Shown here: in pieces, positions 18,494 through 27,363 of the stretch
How positions within the stretch are numbered: position 1 is the stretch's first letter
Layout: every line of letters begins with the position of its first letter
NCBI RefSeq assembly: GCF_005670685.2
Contig: NZ_CP062008.1
Location: 3,472,001 to 3,536,000, forward strand
Direction of reading: 5' to 3'
DNA from: Mycolicibacterium mucogenicum DSM 44124
GTDB taxonomy: Bacteria > Actinomycetota > Actinomycetes > Mycobacteriales > Mycobacteriaceae
DNA: 64,000 nt
The notes under the pieces: generated by a model
Told to the model about the DNA's origin: nothing
The model's input: the letters and a program-made list of their open reading frames with translations, nothing else
Databases searched by the model: none
Made by a program: the position numbers and the translations under genes

Positions 18494-19397
18494 TGATGAC
18501 CGGCTTGTCGATCATTCCGGCCTGCACGCCCCAATTGGTCGCGATCTGCTTGTACGTGCCGTTGTCGATCAGGTGCTGCAATGCCTGCAGCAGCGACTGT
18601 GCCAACGGCGAGCCCTTCTTCACCGGCCACCCGTAGGGCGCTGAATCGAACACCTCGCCGGCCTGCACGAGCTTGCCGCCCGCCTGCTTGATCGCCCACA
18701 GCGTCACGGGCGAGTCCGCGGACATGGCGTCGGCCTGGCCGACGACGACGGCGTTGGCGGCCTGGTCCTGGTTGTCGAACTTCACCACGTCGATGGGCGG
18801 CTTACCGGCGTCGGTGCACGTCTTGGACTTGGCGGGCAGTTCCTCGGTGTCCTGCACCGTGGTCGACTCGACCGCGACCTTCTTGCCGCAGGAGTTGTTG
18901 GGGTCGACGTGGTCACCTGCGCGCTGCGCCCACAAGCTGCCTGCCGAGAAGTAGGTGACGAAGTCGACCTGCTGCTCACGCTGCTTGCTGTCGGTGAAGG
19001 ACGACATGCCGACGTTGTAGGTGCCGGCCTGGATCGCCGGGATGATCTTCGAGAAGTCCGACTCTTCGCGGTAGTCGACGGTCAGACCGAGTGTCTGGGC
19101 GATGGCGTTCATCAGGTCGACATCGAAACCGACGACCTTGCCGCTCGGGTCCTTGTACTCGTTAGGTGCATACGGGATGTTGACGCCGACGATCAGCTTG
19201 CCGCTGGACTTGATGGCCTCCGGCACCGTGTTGGCGATCGACTCGACCTTGGCAGCCGGAGCCGCCGACGAACTCGATGCGGGCGAGCTGGATTCGGTGT
19301 TCTTGGTACACCCGGACAGCGCCAACGCGCCACTGGCCGCCGCCACCACCGCAATGCGCCACGCCGTGCCCCGACGGGTCTGACTCACACCTGACAC
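18477..19397 (-). CDS. Polar amino acid ABC transporter, substrate-binding lipoprotein (SBP type 3)
   Basis: 306 residues from the GTG at 19397, chosen for its strong Shine-Dalgarno sequence (GGAAGAGG). Lipobox LSGC with Cys30, a Ser/Ala-rich linker, then an SBP_bac_3 domain (VGVNIPYAPNEY, FDVDLMNAIAQTLGL, VGMSSFTDSKQREQQVDFV). This family binds basic or polar amino acids. First gene of the importer-kinase-regulator unit. Confidence 0.92.
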   Translation of the reverse strand: MSGVSQTRRGTAWRIAVVAAASGALALSGCTKNTESSSPASSSSAAPAAKVESIANTVPEAIKSSGKLIVGVNIPYAPNEYKDPSGKVVGFDVDLMNAIAQTLGLTVDYREESDFSKIIPAIQAGTYNVGMSSFTDSKQREQQVDFVTYFSAGSLWAQRAGDHVDPNNSCGKKVAVESTTVQDTEELPAKSKTCTDAGKPPIDVVKFDNQDQAANAVVVGQADAMSADSPVTLWAIKQAGGKLVQAGEVFDSAPYGWPVKKGSPLAQSLLQALQHLIDNGTYKQIATNWGVQAGMIDKPVINGATS

Positions 19398-19609
19398 GTT
19401 GCCTCTTCCTTCGTGCTCAACTCTGCCCCGGCCACAGCTGCCATGACACCCCGCCAGCGCGCATCGGTCGGCGTGCTGCGTTGGAGAGCACCTTAATGGC
19501 ACGGTGGTCGCCAAGCAGCCCAATCGCCAGTTGTCCACATCTAGAACCACCGAAAACCAGTGTTGTCCGAACTCTGCGCAGCCTCCGTCAAATATGTGAG
19601 ACTGCGTCA

Positions 19610-20197
19610 ATGACCACGCAAACTCCGCCAAGTCTGTTGCAGCATCTGTGGAAAACCGAGCTCATCGCCGGCTTGATCTCCGTGGTACTGGGCGCCGCCG
19701 TGCTGGCCCAGCCGGGCATCTCGGTCGCGGTGGCAGCGATCTTCTTCGGTGCCTATCTGCTCGTCACCGGTATCGGCCAGGTGGTGTTCGCCTTCAGCCT
19801 GCACATCACAGCGGGCGGACGCGTACTGGCCTTCATCAGCGGCGCGGCATCTCTGGTGCTCGCGGTGCTGGCCTTCCGTCATATCGGCGATGCCGTGCTG
19901 CTGCTGGCCATCTGGATCGGCATCGGCTTCATCTTCCGCGGTGTGGCCACCACGGTGTCGGCGATCAGCGATCCGGGGCTGCCCGCCCGCGGGTGGAACA
20001 TCTTCCTCGGCATCATCAGCCTGATCGCCGGTTTCGTCGTGCTCGGTTCGCCGATCGAGTCGATCGGCACGCTGGCGCTGGTGACGGGCATCTGGCTGGT
20101 GGTCACCGGTGTCGCCGAAGTGATCACCGCGTTCGGGATCCGCAAGGGCGCCAAGGCCGTTGACAAGGCCATCAACGAGGCGGCGACCAACGCCTGA
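19610..20197 (+). CDS. HdeD/DUF308 family membrane protein (Rv1624c-like)
   Basis: 195 residues with six hydrophobic segments arranged as two repeats of a three-helix unit (LISVVLGAAVLAQP and LGIISLIAGFVVLGSP are the repeat starts), the HdeD/DUF308 pattern. A Lys/Ala-rich cytoplasmic tail follows. It matches Rv1624c in length and position, between the cya and cyd genes. Function unproven; HdeD in enterobacteria contributes to acid resistance. The ATG at 19610 is the first that leaves room for a promoter. Confidence 0.88.
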   Translation: MTTQTPPSLLQHLWKTELIAGLISVVLGAAVLAQPGISVAVAAIFFGAYLLVTGIGQVVFAFSLHITAGGRVLAFISGAASLVLAVLAFRHIGDAVLLLAIWIGIGFIFRGVATTVSAISDPGLPARGWNIFLGIISLIAGFVVLGSPIESIGTLALVTGIWLVVTGVAEVITAFGIRKGAKAVDKAINEAATNA

Positions 20198-20216
20198 GTC
20201 CGCCGACCGTCTGCAG

Positions 20217-20254
20217 TTGTGTGGCCGGGCGCACGTGTGCGCCTGGCCACACAA
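20217..20254 (+). terminator. Strong terminator hairpin after the DUF308 gene
   Basis: An 18-nt arm (from TTGTGTGGCC) pairs with its complement with one G-T wobble and almost no loop. It isolates the DUF308 gene from cydA, which starts 86 bp downstream. No U-tract. Confidence 0.75.
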
Positions 20255-20292
20255 TTCGCTGTTCGGCGGGTCTGGACCACCGACCGGATGAA

Positions 20293-20311
20293 CTACTACA
20301 GTAAGTCGTAG
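20293..20311. promoter_or_regulatory. Imperfect inverted repeat in the cydA promoter
   Basis: CTACTAC-AGTAA-GTCGTAG, one mismatch in 7-bp arms, 29 bp before the cydA ATG. It resembles a BlaI/MecI-type half-site pair, but the second arm departs from that consensus. A candidate operator only. Confidence 0.35.
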
Positions 20312-20340
20312 ACCAATCCCTCCGGCTCGGGGAAGGCCCC

Positions 20341-21789
20341 ATGGACGCACTGGACGTATCGAGGTGGCAGTTCGGGATCACCACCGTCTACCACTTCATC
20401 CTGGTCCCGCTGACCATCGGCCTCGCGCCGTTGCTGGCCGTCATGCAGACCATCTGGGTGGTGACGGGCAATCCGGCCTGGTACCGGCTGACCAAGTTCT
20501 TCGGCAAGCTGTTCCTGATCAACTTCGCCCTCGGCGTGGCCACGGGCATCGTGCAGGAGTTCCAGTTCGGGATGAACTGGAGTGAGTACTCACGATTCGT
20601 CGGCGACGTGTTCGGCGCCCCGCTGGCGCTGGAGGGCCTGGCGGCGTTCTTCTTCGAATCCACCTTCATCGGCCTGTGGATCTTCGGCTGGACCAAGCTG
20701 CCCCGCCTGGTGCACCTGGCGTGTATCTGGATCGTCGCGTTCGGGGTGAACGCGTCGGCGTTCTTCATCATCTCGGCCAACTCGTTCATGCAGCATCCCG
20801 TTGGCGCGCACTACAACCCGGAGACCGGCCGGGCGGAGCTGACCAGCATCTGGGAGCTGCTGACCAACAACACCGGCATCGCGGCGTTCACGCACACAGT
20901 CGGCGGCGCCATCCTGACGGCCTCCACGTTCGTCGCGGCGATCAGCGCCTGGTGGATGGTGCGCAGTGGCAACACCGAGGAATCGCGCACCATGTTCCGC
21001 CCCGCCGCCGTGCTGGGCTGCTGGGTCGCGCTGGTCGCCGCCGCCTCGCTCACGCTCACCGGCGACGCCCAGGGCAAGCTGATGTTCGTCCAGCAGCCCA
21101 TGAAGATGGCCTCGGCAGAATCGTTGTGCCACACCCAAACCGATCCCGATTTCTCGGTCCTGACCATCGGTACCCACAACAACTGCGACAGCGTCGTGCA
21201 CGTCATCGAGGTGCCGTACGTACTGCCGTTCCTCGCCGAGAGCAAGTTCGAGGGCGTCCGACTCGAGGGCGTGCAGGACCTGCAGAAGGCCTACGAGGCC
21301 AAATACGGTCCGGGTGACTACCGGCCCAACCTGTTCGTGACCTACTGGTCGTTCCGCATGATGATCGGATTGCTCGCGTTCCCAGGGCTTTTCGCGCTCA
21401 CTACGCTGTGGTTGACGCGCAAGGGCCGCATTCCCACGCAACGGTGGCTGAGCTTGTTCGCGCTCGTGACGCTGCCCATGCCGTTCCTGGCCAACAGCGC
21501 CGGCTGGGTCTTCACCGAGATGGGCCGGCAGCCCTGGGTGGTCGCCGCCAACCCGACCGGTGACCCCAACCTGCACCTGACCATCCGGCAGGGCGTGTCG
21601 GCGCACAGCGCAGGCACGGTGTGGATCTCGTTGCTCACCTTCACCGCGCTGTATGCGGCGCTCGCCGTCGTCTGGTTCTGGCTCATCCGCCGCTACACGC
21701 TCGAAGGGCCCCAGGAACACGACGCCGAACCGACACCACCGACCCCACCCGACAGCGACGACGTCGCCCCACTGTCGTTCGCGTACTAG
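20341..21789 (+). CDS. cydA: Cytochrome bd oxidase subunit I
   Basis: 482-residue polytopic membrane protein. It has the N-terminal haem region WQFGITTVYHFILVPLTIG (haem b595 ligand His), the conserved EFQFGMNWSEYSRFVGDVFG, and GWVFTEMGRQPW near the C-terminal part. The quinol-binding Q loop is of the short type, as in other actinobacteria. CydA holds haems b558, b595 and d and reduces O2 to water with menaquinol, without proton pumping. Followed after 12 bp by cydB. Confidence 0.97.
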   Translation: MDALDVSRWQFGITTVYHFILVPLTIGLAPLLAVMQTIWVVTGNPAWYRLTKFFGKLFLINFALGVATGIVQEFQFGMNWSEYSRFVGDVFGAPLALEGLAAFFFESTFIGLWIFGWTKLPRLVHLACIWIVAFGVNASAFFIISANSFMQHPVGAHYNPETGRAELTSIWELLTNNTGIAAFTHTVGGAILTASTFVAAISAWWMVRSGNTEESRTMFRPAAVLGCWVALVAAASLTLTGDAQGKLMFVQQPMKMASAESLCHTQTDPDFSVLTIGTHNNCDSVVHVIEVPYVLPFLAESKFEGVRLEGVQDLQKAYEAKYGPGDYRPNLFVTYWSFRMMIGLLAFPGLFALTTLWLTRKGRIPTQRWLSLFALVTLPMPFLANSAGWVFTEMGRQPWVVAANPTGDPNLHLTIRQGVSAHSAGTVWISLLTFTALYAALAVVWFWLIRRYTLEGPQEHDAEPTPPTPPDSDDVAPLSFAY

Positions 21790-21801
21790 GAAGGGGCAGC
21801 C

Positions 21802-22857
21802 ATGACACTCCAGCATCTGTGGTTCATCATCCTGGCCGTGCTCTTCGTGGGCTTCTTCGTCCTGGAGGGCTTCGACTTCGGCGTCGGCATGCTCATGGAG
21901 TTCTTCGGCCGCGCCGCCGGCGGTGACGAGGCCGACGCCGAACGGCACCGCCGCGTCGCGCTCAACACCATCGGTCCCGTATGGGACGGCAACGAAGTCT
22001 GGCTGCTCACCGCCGGCGGATCCATGTTCGCGGCATTCCCCGGCATGTACGCCACGCTGTTCTCGGGCCTCTACCTGCCGCTGCTCGCGATCCTCGTCGG
22101 CATGATCGTCCGGGTCTGCGCCATCGAATGGCGCGGCAAGATCGACGACCCGCAGTGGCGCCGGTGGGCCGATATCGGCATCGCCCTGGGATCGTGGCTG
22201 CCCGCCGTGCTGTGGGGCGTGGCGTTCGCCTCCATCCTGCGCGGCCTCCCCGTCGACGCCCACCATCAGATTCAGCTGTCCTTCGGTGACGTCCTCAACC
22301 CGTACTCGATACTCGGCGGCCTCGCCACGGCGAGCCTCTTCGCGTTCCACGGCGCGGTGTTCGTCACGCTGAAAACCCAAGGGGCGGTGCACGACGACGC
22401 GCGCCGCTTCGCCACCCGACTCACCGTCCCGGTGACCCTGATCGTCGCCGGATTCGGCATCTGGACCCAGGTGGCCTACGGCAACGACGTGACCTGGATC
22501 GCGCTGGGAATCGCTGTCGTGGCACAGCTTTCGGCGGTCCGCCTGGTGTGGACGCGCCGCGCCGACGGGTGGGCGTTCGCCGCGACGGCCGTCGTCGTCG
22601 TCGCGGTGGTCGCGCTGCTGTTCAGCTGCCTGTACCCGAATCTCATTCCCTCGACCCTCGATCCGGCGTGGAGCCTGACGATCCACAACGCGTCGTCGTC
22701 GCCCTACACCCTGAAGGTGATGACCTGGGCCGCTCTGGTGTTCACGCCATTGGTGATCGGCTACCAGGCATGGTCGTACTGGGTGTTCCGGCAACGGATT
22801 TCGGCCGAGCAGATCCCGGCCTCCATCGGTCTGACCCGAAACGGCGGGCTGCACTGA
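21802..22857 (+). CDS. cydB: Cytochrome bd oxidase subunit II
   Basis: 351 residues, with the CydB opening LQHLWFIILAVLFVGFFVLEGFDFGVG (shown in part: GFFVLEGFDFGVGM) and GPVWDGNEVWLLTAGG. It forms the heterodimer with CydA. A good Shine-Dalgarno sequence (AGGAAGGGG) precedes the ATG. Confidence 0.97.
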   Translation: MTLQHLWFIILAVLFVGFFVLEGFDFGVGMLMEFFGRAAGGDEADAERHRRVALNTIGPVWDGNEVWLLTAGGSMFAAFPGMYATLFSGLYLPLLAILVGMIVRVCAIEWRGKIDDPQWRRWADIGIALGSWLPAVLWGVAFASILRGLPVDAHHQIQLSFGDVLNPYSILGGLATASLFAFHGAVFVTLKTQGAVHDDARRFATRLTVPVTLIVAGFGIWTQVAYGNDVTWIALGIAVVAQLSAVRLVWTRRADGWAFAATAVVVVAVVALLFSCLYPNLIPSTLDPAWSLTIHNASSSPYTLKVMTWAALVFTPLVIGYQAWSYWVFRQRISAEQIPASIGLTRNGGLH

Positions 22858-22880
22858 CCCGTTCGTCGACCAACCCCCGC

Positions 22881-24500
22881 ATGACCGCCGGTCTGCGGCG
22901 GCATCTGGCGGCCACGGTCGGCAGCGGGGTCGTCATCACCGGCGCGGCGCTCGCCGCGGCAGTGCTCACCGCGCAGGTGGTGGCGGGGGTCATCACCACC
23001 GGCGCGCCGCTGTCGCACTGGGTACCTCAGCTGCTGGCGCTCGCCGCACTCTGGTCGCTGCGTGCCGGCGCCCAGTGGTGGCAGGCCAGGCTCAGTCAGC
23101 ACGGCGCCACCGCCATGATCGCCGATCTCGACGCGCAGGTGCTCACCGCCGTCACCGCGCTCCCGCCGCAGCGTCGACAGGCCGTGCACGACGAGGCCGC
23201 GATCCTGCTGACCCGCGGGCTGGACGGGCTGCGACCGTACTTCACCCGCTACCTGCCCGCGGTCGTCATGTCCGTGCTGCTGACCCCGGCCGCCGTCATC
23301 GTGATCGCCTGGTACGACGTGAAATCCGCGATCGTCGTGCTGATCGCGCTGCCGCTCATCCCGCTGTTCATGGTGCTGATCGGTGTCATGACCACCGAGC
23401 GGTCGGCGGCCGCGCTCGCCGCCATGGCCACGCTGCAGTCGCGTCTGCTCGACCTGATCGCGGGCATCCCCACGCTGCGTGCCCTGAACCGCGCCGAGGG
23501 CGCCGCGCCGCGCATCACCGAACTGTCCGACGCACACCGGCGTTCGGCCCTGGCCACGCTGCGGATCGCGTTCCTGTCGGCGCTCGTCCTGGAATTACTG
23601 GCGACACTCGGGGTGGCGCTGGTCGCCGTCGGCGTCGGTCTGCGCCTGGTCAGCGGCGGCGTCACCCTGCCGGTCGCGCTGACGGTGCTGCTCCTGGCAC
23701 CCGAGGTGTTCTGGCCGCTGCGCCGCGTCGGCGTCGAATTTCATGCCGCCCAAGACGGCAAGGTCGCCTTCGAGCAGGCCTACCGGCTGCTGGAGAACGC
23801 CGGGCAACCCGAGTCCGGCACCGCCCGGATCGGCGCACGGCCGACCATCGACCTGGAACAGGTCAGCATCGAGGGCCGGGATGGCCCGGCTCCGCACAAT
23901 CTGACGTTGCGGGCCGCGCCCGGCTCGGTGACTGTCCTGACCGGACCCAATGGCAGCGGAAAAAGCACAGCGCTGCAAGCGATTCTGGGGCTGACGACGC
24001 CCGACGCCGGCCGGGTGTCTCTCGGCGACGGCGAGCTCCGCGTCGAGGTCGGAGCGCTGGACCGGCAGCACTGGTGGCAACAGATCGGCTGGCTGCCGCA
24101 ACGGCCCGTGCTCGTCCCGGGCACCGTGCGCGAGAACCTGGAATTGCTCGGCCCGCTGCCCGATCTCGACGGCGCCTGCCGCGCAGCGGGATTCGACGAG
24201 GTACTGGCCACCCTGCCCGCCGGACTGGACACCGTGCTGGGCCGCGGCGGCTCCGGGCTGTCGCTGGGCCAGCGGCAGCGGCTGGCACTGGCGCGCGTAC
24301 TCGGCCGGCCCACCCCGGTGCTGCTGCTCGACGAACCGACCTCACATCTGAACGCCGAGCTGGAACTCCAGGTCCTCCAGGCGATCCGGGCCCGCGCCGA
24401 GGCCGGCGCGACCGTCATCGTCGTCGGACACCGGGCCACCGTGCTGGCCATCGGTGACGAGATCGTCCGGGTGGGAGGTGCGTCCCGTGTCCACAGTTAG
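22881..24500 (+). CDS. cydD: CydD subunit of the CydDC ABC exporter for cytochrome bd assembly
   Basis: 539 residues: an exporter membrane domain with six hydrophobic segments, then an ATPase with Walker A GPNGSGKST, signature LSLGQRQRLALARVL and Walker B VLLLDEPTSHLN. CydDC exports thiols or haem-related compounds needed for bd oxidase maturation. The ATG at 22881 lies 23 bp after cydB; no strong ribosome binding site, so coupling to cydB is likely. Confidence 0.93.
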   Translation: MTAGLRRHLAATVGSGVVITGAALAAAVLTAQVVAGVITTGAPLSHWVPQLLALAALWSLRAGAQWWQARLSQHGATAMIADLDAQVLTAVTALPPQRRQAVHDEAAILLTRGLDGLRPYFTRYLPAVVMSVLLTPAAVIVIAWYDVKSAIVVLIALPLIPLFMVLIGVMTTERSAAALAAMATLQSRLLDLIAGIPTLRALNRAEGAAPRITELSDAHRRSALATLRIAFLSALVLELLATLGVALVAVGVGLRLVSGGVTLPVALTVLLLAPEVFWPLRRVGVEFHAAQDGKVAFEQAYRLLENAGQPESGTARIGARPTIDLEQVSIEGRDGPAPHNLTLRAAPGSVTVLTGPNGSGKSTALQAILGLTTPDAGRVSLGDGELRVEVGALDRQHWWQQIGWLPQRPVLVPGTVRENLELLGPLPDLDGACRAAGFDEVLATLPAGLDTVLGRGGSGLSLGQRQRLALARVLGRPTPVLLLDEPTSHLNAELELQVLQAIRARAEAGATVIVVGHRATVLAIGDEIVRVGGASRVHS

Positions 24501-26013
24501 ATTCGCGGTCGACCTGCTCCGGCCCCGGCTTCCCCGCCTGGCGCTGGCCGTCTTCCTCGGGTCCGCGGCGCTCGGCAGCGCCCTCGCCCTGGCCGGGGTT
24601 TCGGCGTGGCTGATCACCCGGGCCTGGCAGCAGCCGCCGATCCTGGAGTTGACGGTCGCGGTGGTGGCCGTCCGGCTGTTCGGCATTTCCCGTGGGGTAC
24701 TGGGCTACTGCGAACGTCTGGCATCGCACGACGTGGCGCTGCGCGCCGCGGGCCGGGCCCGCACCGAGCTGTACCGGCGGCTGTCGGCCGCCCCGCCGGC
24801 GACGGTGCTGCGCCTGAGCAGCGGCGAATTGGTCTCGCGCGCAGGCGCTTCCGTCGACGATCTGGCCGACACCCTGGTGCGCGCCGTGCTGCCCGCCGCC
24901 GTGGCGACGGTGCTGTCGACCGCCGCGGTGATCGTCATCGCCGTCATCTCCCCCGCTGCCGCGCTCGCCCTGACTGCCGGACTGGTGGTGGCCGGAGTCT
25001 GGGCGCCATGGCAGGCGGCCCGCGCTGCGGAAGCCACCGAACGTCTTGCCGCAGCACACCATTCGGACCGTGACGCCGCCGTCATGCTGGCACTCGACCA
25101 TGCCGCCGAACTGGCCGTAGCCGGCCGCCTCAGCGGTGTCATCGCGCAGGCCACCGCGGACCACCGCCGCTGGGGCGACGCCGCCGACCGCGCCGCCCGG
25201 CCCGCCGCCATCGCCGCCGCGGTTCCGATCCTGGCCACCGGCGCCAGCGCCATCGCCGCGATCCTCGCCGCCATCTCGCTCACGTCGGCGGTCGCCCCCA
25301 CGACATTGGCGATCCTCATGCTGCTGCCACTGTCGGCGTTCGAAGCGACCGGCGCGCTGCCCGCCGCGGCCGTGCAGTTGACGCGGGCCCGCATCGCCAT
25401 CGCGCGGCTCACCGGCATGCTGGCCGAGCACCCCGACGACCGTGCCCTCATGGCCGTCCCGCCGCTGCAGGTCGTACCCGGCGAACGGATTGCCGTACTG
25501 GGCGCCAGCGGTCGGGGCAAGACGACGCTGCTGCTGTCCACCGCCGATCGTCTGCGCGAAACCGATTCACCGGCAGGGTTTTTCGCCGAGGATGCGCACC
25601 TGTTCGACACCACGCTGCGGGACAACCTCCTGGTGCCCCGGGGCGACGCCACCGACGACGAGCTCATCGCCGCGCTGACAAAGGTCGGCCTGGGCCCCTG
25701 GCTGGCGACGTTGCCGGACGGGTTGTCGACCCTGCTCGCCGGCGGGGCCGCCGCCGTCTCCGCCGGACAGCGGCGCCGCCTGCTGCTCGCCCGTGCCCTG
25801 CTGACCGACTTCCCCGTCGTGCTCCTCGATGAACCCACCGAGCATCTCGACGCGGCGGACAGCCGCCGCCTGCTCGCCGAACTCCTCACTCCCGGCGCAT
25901 TGTTCGGCGCCGATCGGGCGGTCGTGGTGGCCACGCACCACCTGCCGCCGAGCCTGCACTGCACGGTGCTGAACCTGGACCTCAGCAAAGACGGGTACCC
26001 TGCGCAGTCATGA
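24487..26013 (+). CDS. cydC: CydC subunit of the CydDC ABC exporter
   Basis: 508 residues from the GTG at 24487, chosen because GGGAGG lies 7 bp upstream inside cydD; the genes overlap by 14 bp. Membrane domain then ATPase. Walker A is GASGRGKTT. The region between Walker A and the signature is unusually short, and the signature is AVSAGQRRRLLLARAL instead of LSGGQ. Walker B is VVLLDEPTEHLD. The altered signature suggests asymmetric ATP sites with CydD. Confidence 0.92.
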   Translation: MSTVRFAVDLLRPRLPRLALAVFLGSAALGSALALAGVSAWLITRAWQQPPILELTVAVVAVRLFGISRGVLGYCERLASHDVALRAAGRARTELYRRLSAAPPATVLRLSSGELVSRAGASVDDLADTLVRAVLPAAVATVLSTAAVIVIAVISPAAALALTAGLVVAGVWAPWQAARAAEATERLAAAHHSDRDAAVMLALDHAAELAVAGRLSGVIAQATADHRRWGDAADRAARPAAIAAAVPILATGASAIAAILAAISLTSAVAPTTLAILMLLPLSAFEATGALPAAAVQLTRARIAIARLTGMLAEHPDDRALMAVPPLQVVPGERIAVLGASGRGKTTLLLSTADRLRETDSPAGFFAEDAHLFDTTLRDNLLVPRGDATDDELIAALTKVGLGPWLATLPDGLSTLLAGGAAAVSAGQRRRLLLARALLTDFPVVLLDEPTEHLDAADSRRLLAELLTPGALFGADRAVVVATHHLPPSLHCTVLNLDLSKDGYPAQS

Positions 26014-26462
26014 GCATGTATCCCGGTGGCGGGTATCCCCCGCCGCCACCGCCGCCGTACGCCAACCAGGGATACGGGGCATACACGTCGGCGCCGCGCA
26101 ACGGCATGGGAACCGCCGCACTGGTTCTGGGCATCGTGGGACTGCTGACGTCGTGGTCGGTGGTCGGTGGACTGCTGTTCGGATTAGGCGCCGTGGCGTG
26201 CGGCGTCCTCGGCCGCGGCCGAGTGAAGCAGGGCCTCGCCGACAACGGCGTGGTGGCCGGCGCGGGCATCGTGCTCGGCGCGCTGGCGACCGTGCTGGCC
26301 GTCGTGTTCGTCTTCGTCGTGATCGGCTTCTACCGCCAGGTCGGGTTCGGTGACTACACCGACTGCATGACACGCGCCGGGCAGGACCAGAACGCACAGA
26401 ACACCTGCGTCCAGGATTTCCGCGGCCGCATCGAGAAGGAGTTCGGTGTCACGGTCGGCTGA
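26010..26462 (+). CDS. DUF4190-type small membrane protein with Pro-rich N-terminus
   Basis: 150 residues. A Gly/Pro/Tyr-rich cytoplasmic start (GGGYPPPPPPPY) is followed by two membrane helices (LVLGIVGLLTSWSVVGGLLFG; IVLGALATVLAVVFVFVV) and an extracellular tail with two Cys residues (DCMTRAGQDQNAQNTC) that could form a disulfide. It starts at ATGA overlap with cydC, so it belongs to the cyd transcript. Function unknown; a bd-oxidase accessory role is only inferred from position. Confidence 0.85.
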   Translation: MSMYPGGGYPPPPPPPYANQGYGAYTSAPRNGMGTAALVLGIVGLLTSWSVVGGLLFGLGAVACGVLGRGRVKQGLADNGVVAGAGIVLGALATVLAVVFVFVVIGFYRQVGFGDYTDCMTRAGQDQNAQNTCVQDFRGRIEKEFGVTVG

Positions 26463-26489
26463 GCCGGGCCCCGTGACATACCAAAAGCC

Positions 26490-27350
26490 TTAGCCCGGAA
26501 AGTGTTTGACGATGCCTTCCTGGGTCACCGTCGCCAGCACCTGGCCGGCGCGGTCGAAGAAATGGCCGGACGCCAGGCCCCGGGAATCGGCGGCCACCGG
26601 TGACGTCGTCGAATACAGCACCCACTCGTCGAACTTGATGGGCCGGTGGAACCAGACGGTGTGGTTCATGGTGACCGCGAAAATCCGGTCGTGACCCCAC
26701 GACAGGCCGTGGGTGGTGATGATCGAGTCCAGCAGCGTCGTGTCCGACGAATAGACCAGTGCCGCGGCGTGCAGCACCGGATCGTCGGGCATGGCACCCA
26801 TGGTCTTGAGCCACACGCGGTTGTGGTCGAGCTTGCCGCCCTTGTCCCGCATCACCCAGGCCGGGTCGTTGGTGTAGCGCCATTCGATGGGCTTGAGCGC
26901 CTCGACGAACAGCGGAACGGTCTCCTCGTAGCCCTTCAGCAGGTCGTCAATCGTGGGCAGCGACAACGGATCCGGCACCACCGGGGCCTTGACCGAGTGC
27001 TCGAGACTGCGCCCGCCGGCCAGGTGCGACACCAGTGCCGTCGCCAGCAGGGTGTCGCCCTGCATGACGTCGACGCGGCGGTTCGCGAAGCGACGTTCGT
27101 CGCGCAGCCGGACCACCTTGAACTCCAGGTCGCGCTCCGGATCGCCACCGGCGATGAAGTGCGTCGACAGCGTCGTCGGCGGCAGCTTCGGCGGCACGGT
27201 GCGGCTGGCGGCGACGAAGGCCTGCGCCATCATCTGGCCACCGAAGGTACGGACCGGGTTCCGGCTCGGATGACCACCGGTGAAGGTGTCGTCATCGACC
27301 TGGGTGACGTCGAGAACCTTGAGCAGTTCCTCGAAATCAGCAGTCGTCAC
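26490..27350 (-). CDS. tesB: Acyl-CoA thioesterase II
   Basis: 286 residues forming two hotdog domains of the TesB type. N-terminal hallmark GHPSRNPVRTFGGQMMAQAF; catalytic-type residues in the second domain around HTVWFHRPIKFDEW and a C-terminal Gln in TVTQEGIVK. It hydrolyses long-chain acyl-CoA to free acid and CoA. It begins 13 bp after the pyk stop, so they share a transcript, as Rv1617/Rv1618 do. Confidence 0.93.
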   Translation of the reverse strand: MTTADFEELLKVLDVTQVDDDTFTGGHPSRNPVRTFGGQMMAQAFVAASRTVPPKLPPTTLSTHFIAGGDPERDLEFKVVRLRDERRFANRRVDVMQGDTLLATALVSHLAGGRSLEHSVKAPVVPDPLSLPTIDDLLKGYEETVPLFVEALKPIEWRYTNDPAWVMRDKGGKLDHNRVWLKTMGAMPDDPVLHAAALVYSSDTTLLDSIITTHGLSWGHDRIFAVTMNHTVWFHRPIKFDEWVLYSTTSPVAADSRGLASGHFFDRAGQVLATVTQEGIVKHFPG

Positions 27351-27363
27351 GCGTCGCTCCCGG

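Noticed and set aside
20590..22854. 754-codon minus-strand open frame across cydA and cydB
   Set aside because: Shadow of the two cyd genes caused by high third-position GC; its translation is Arg/Gly/His-rich with no domain.
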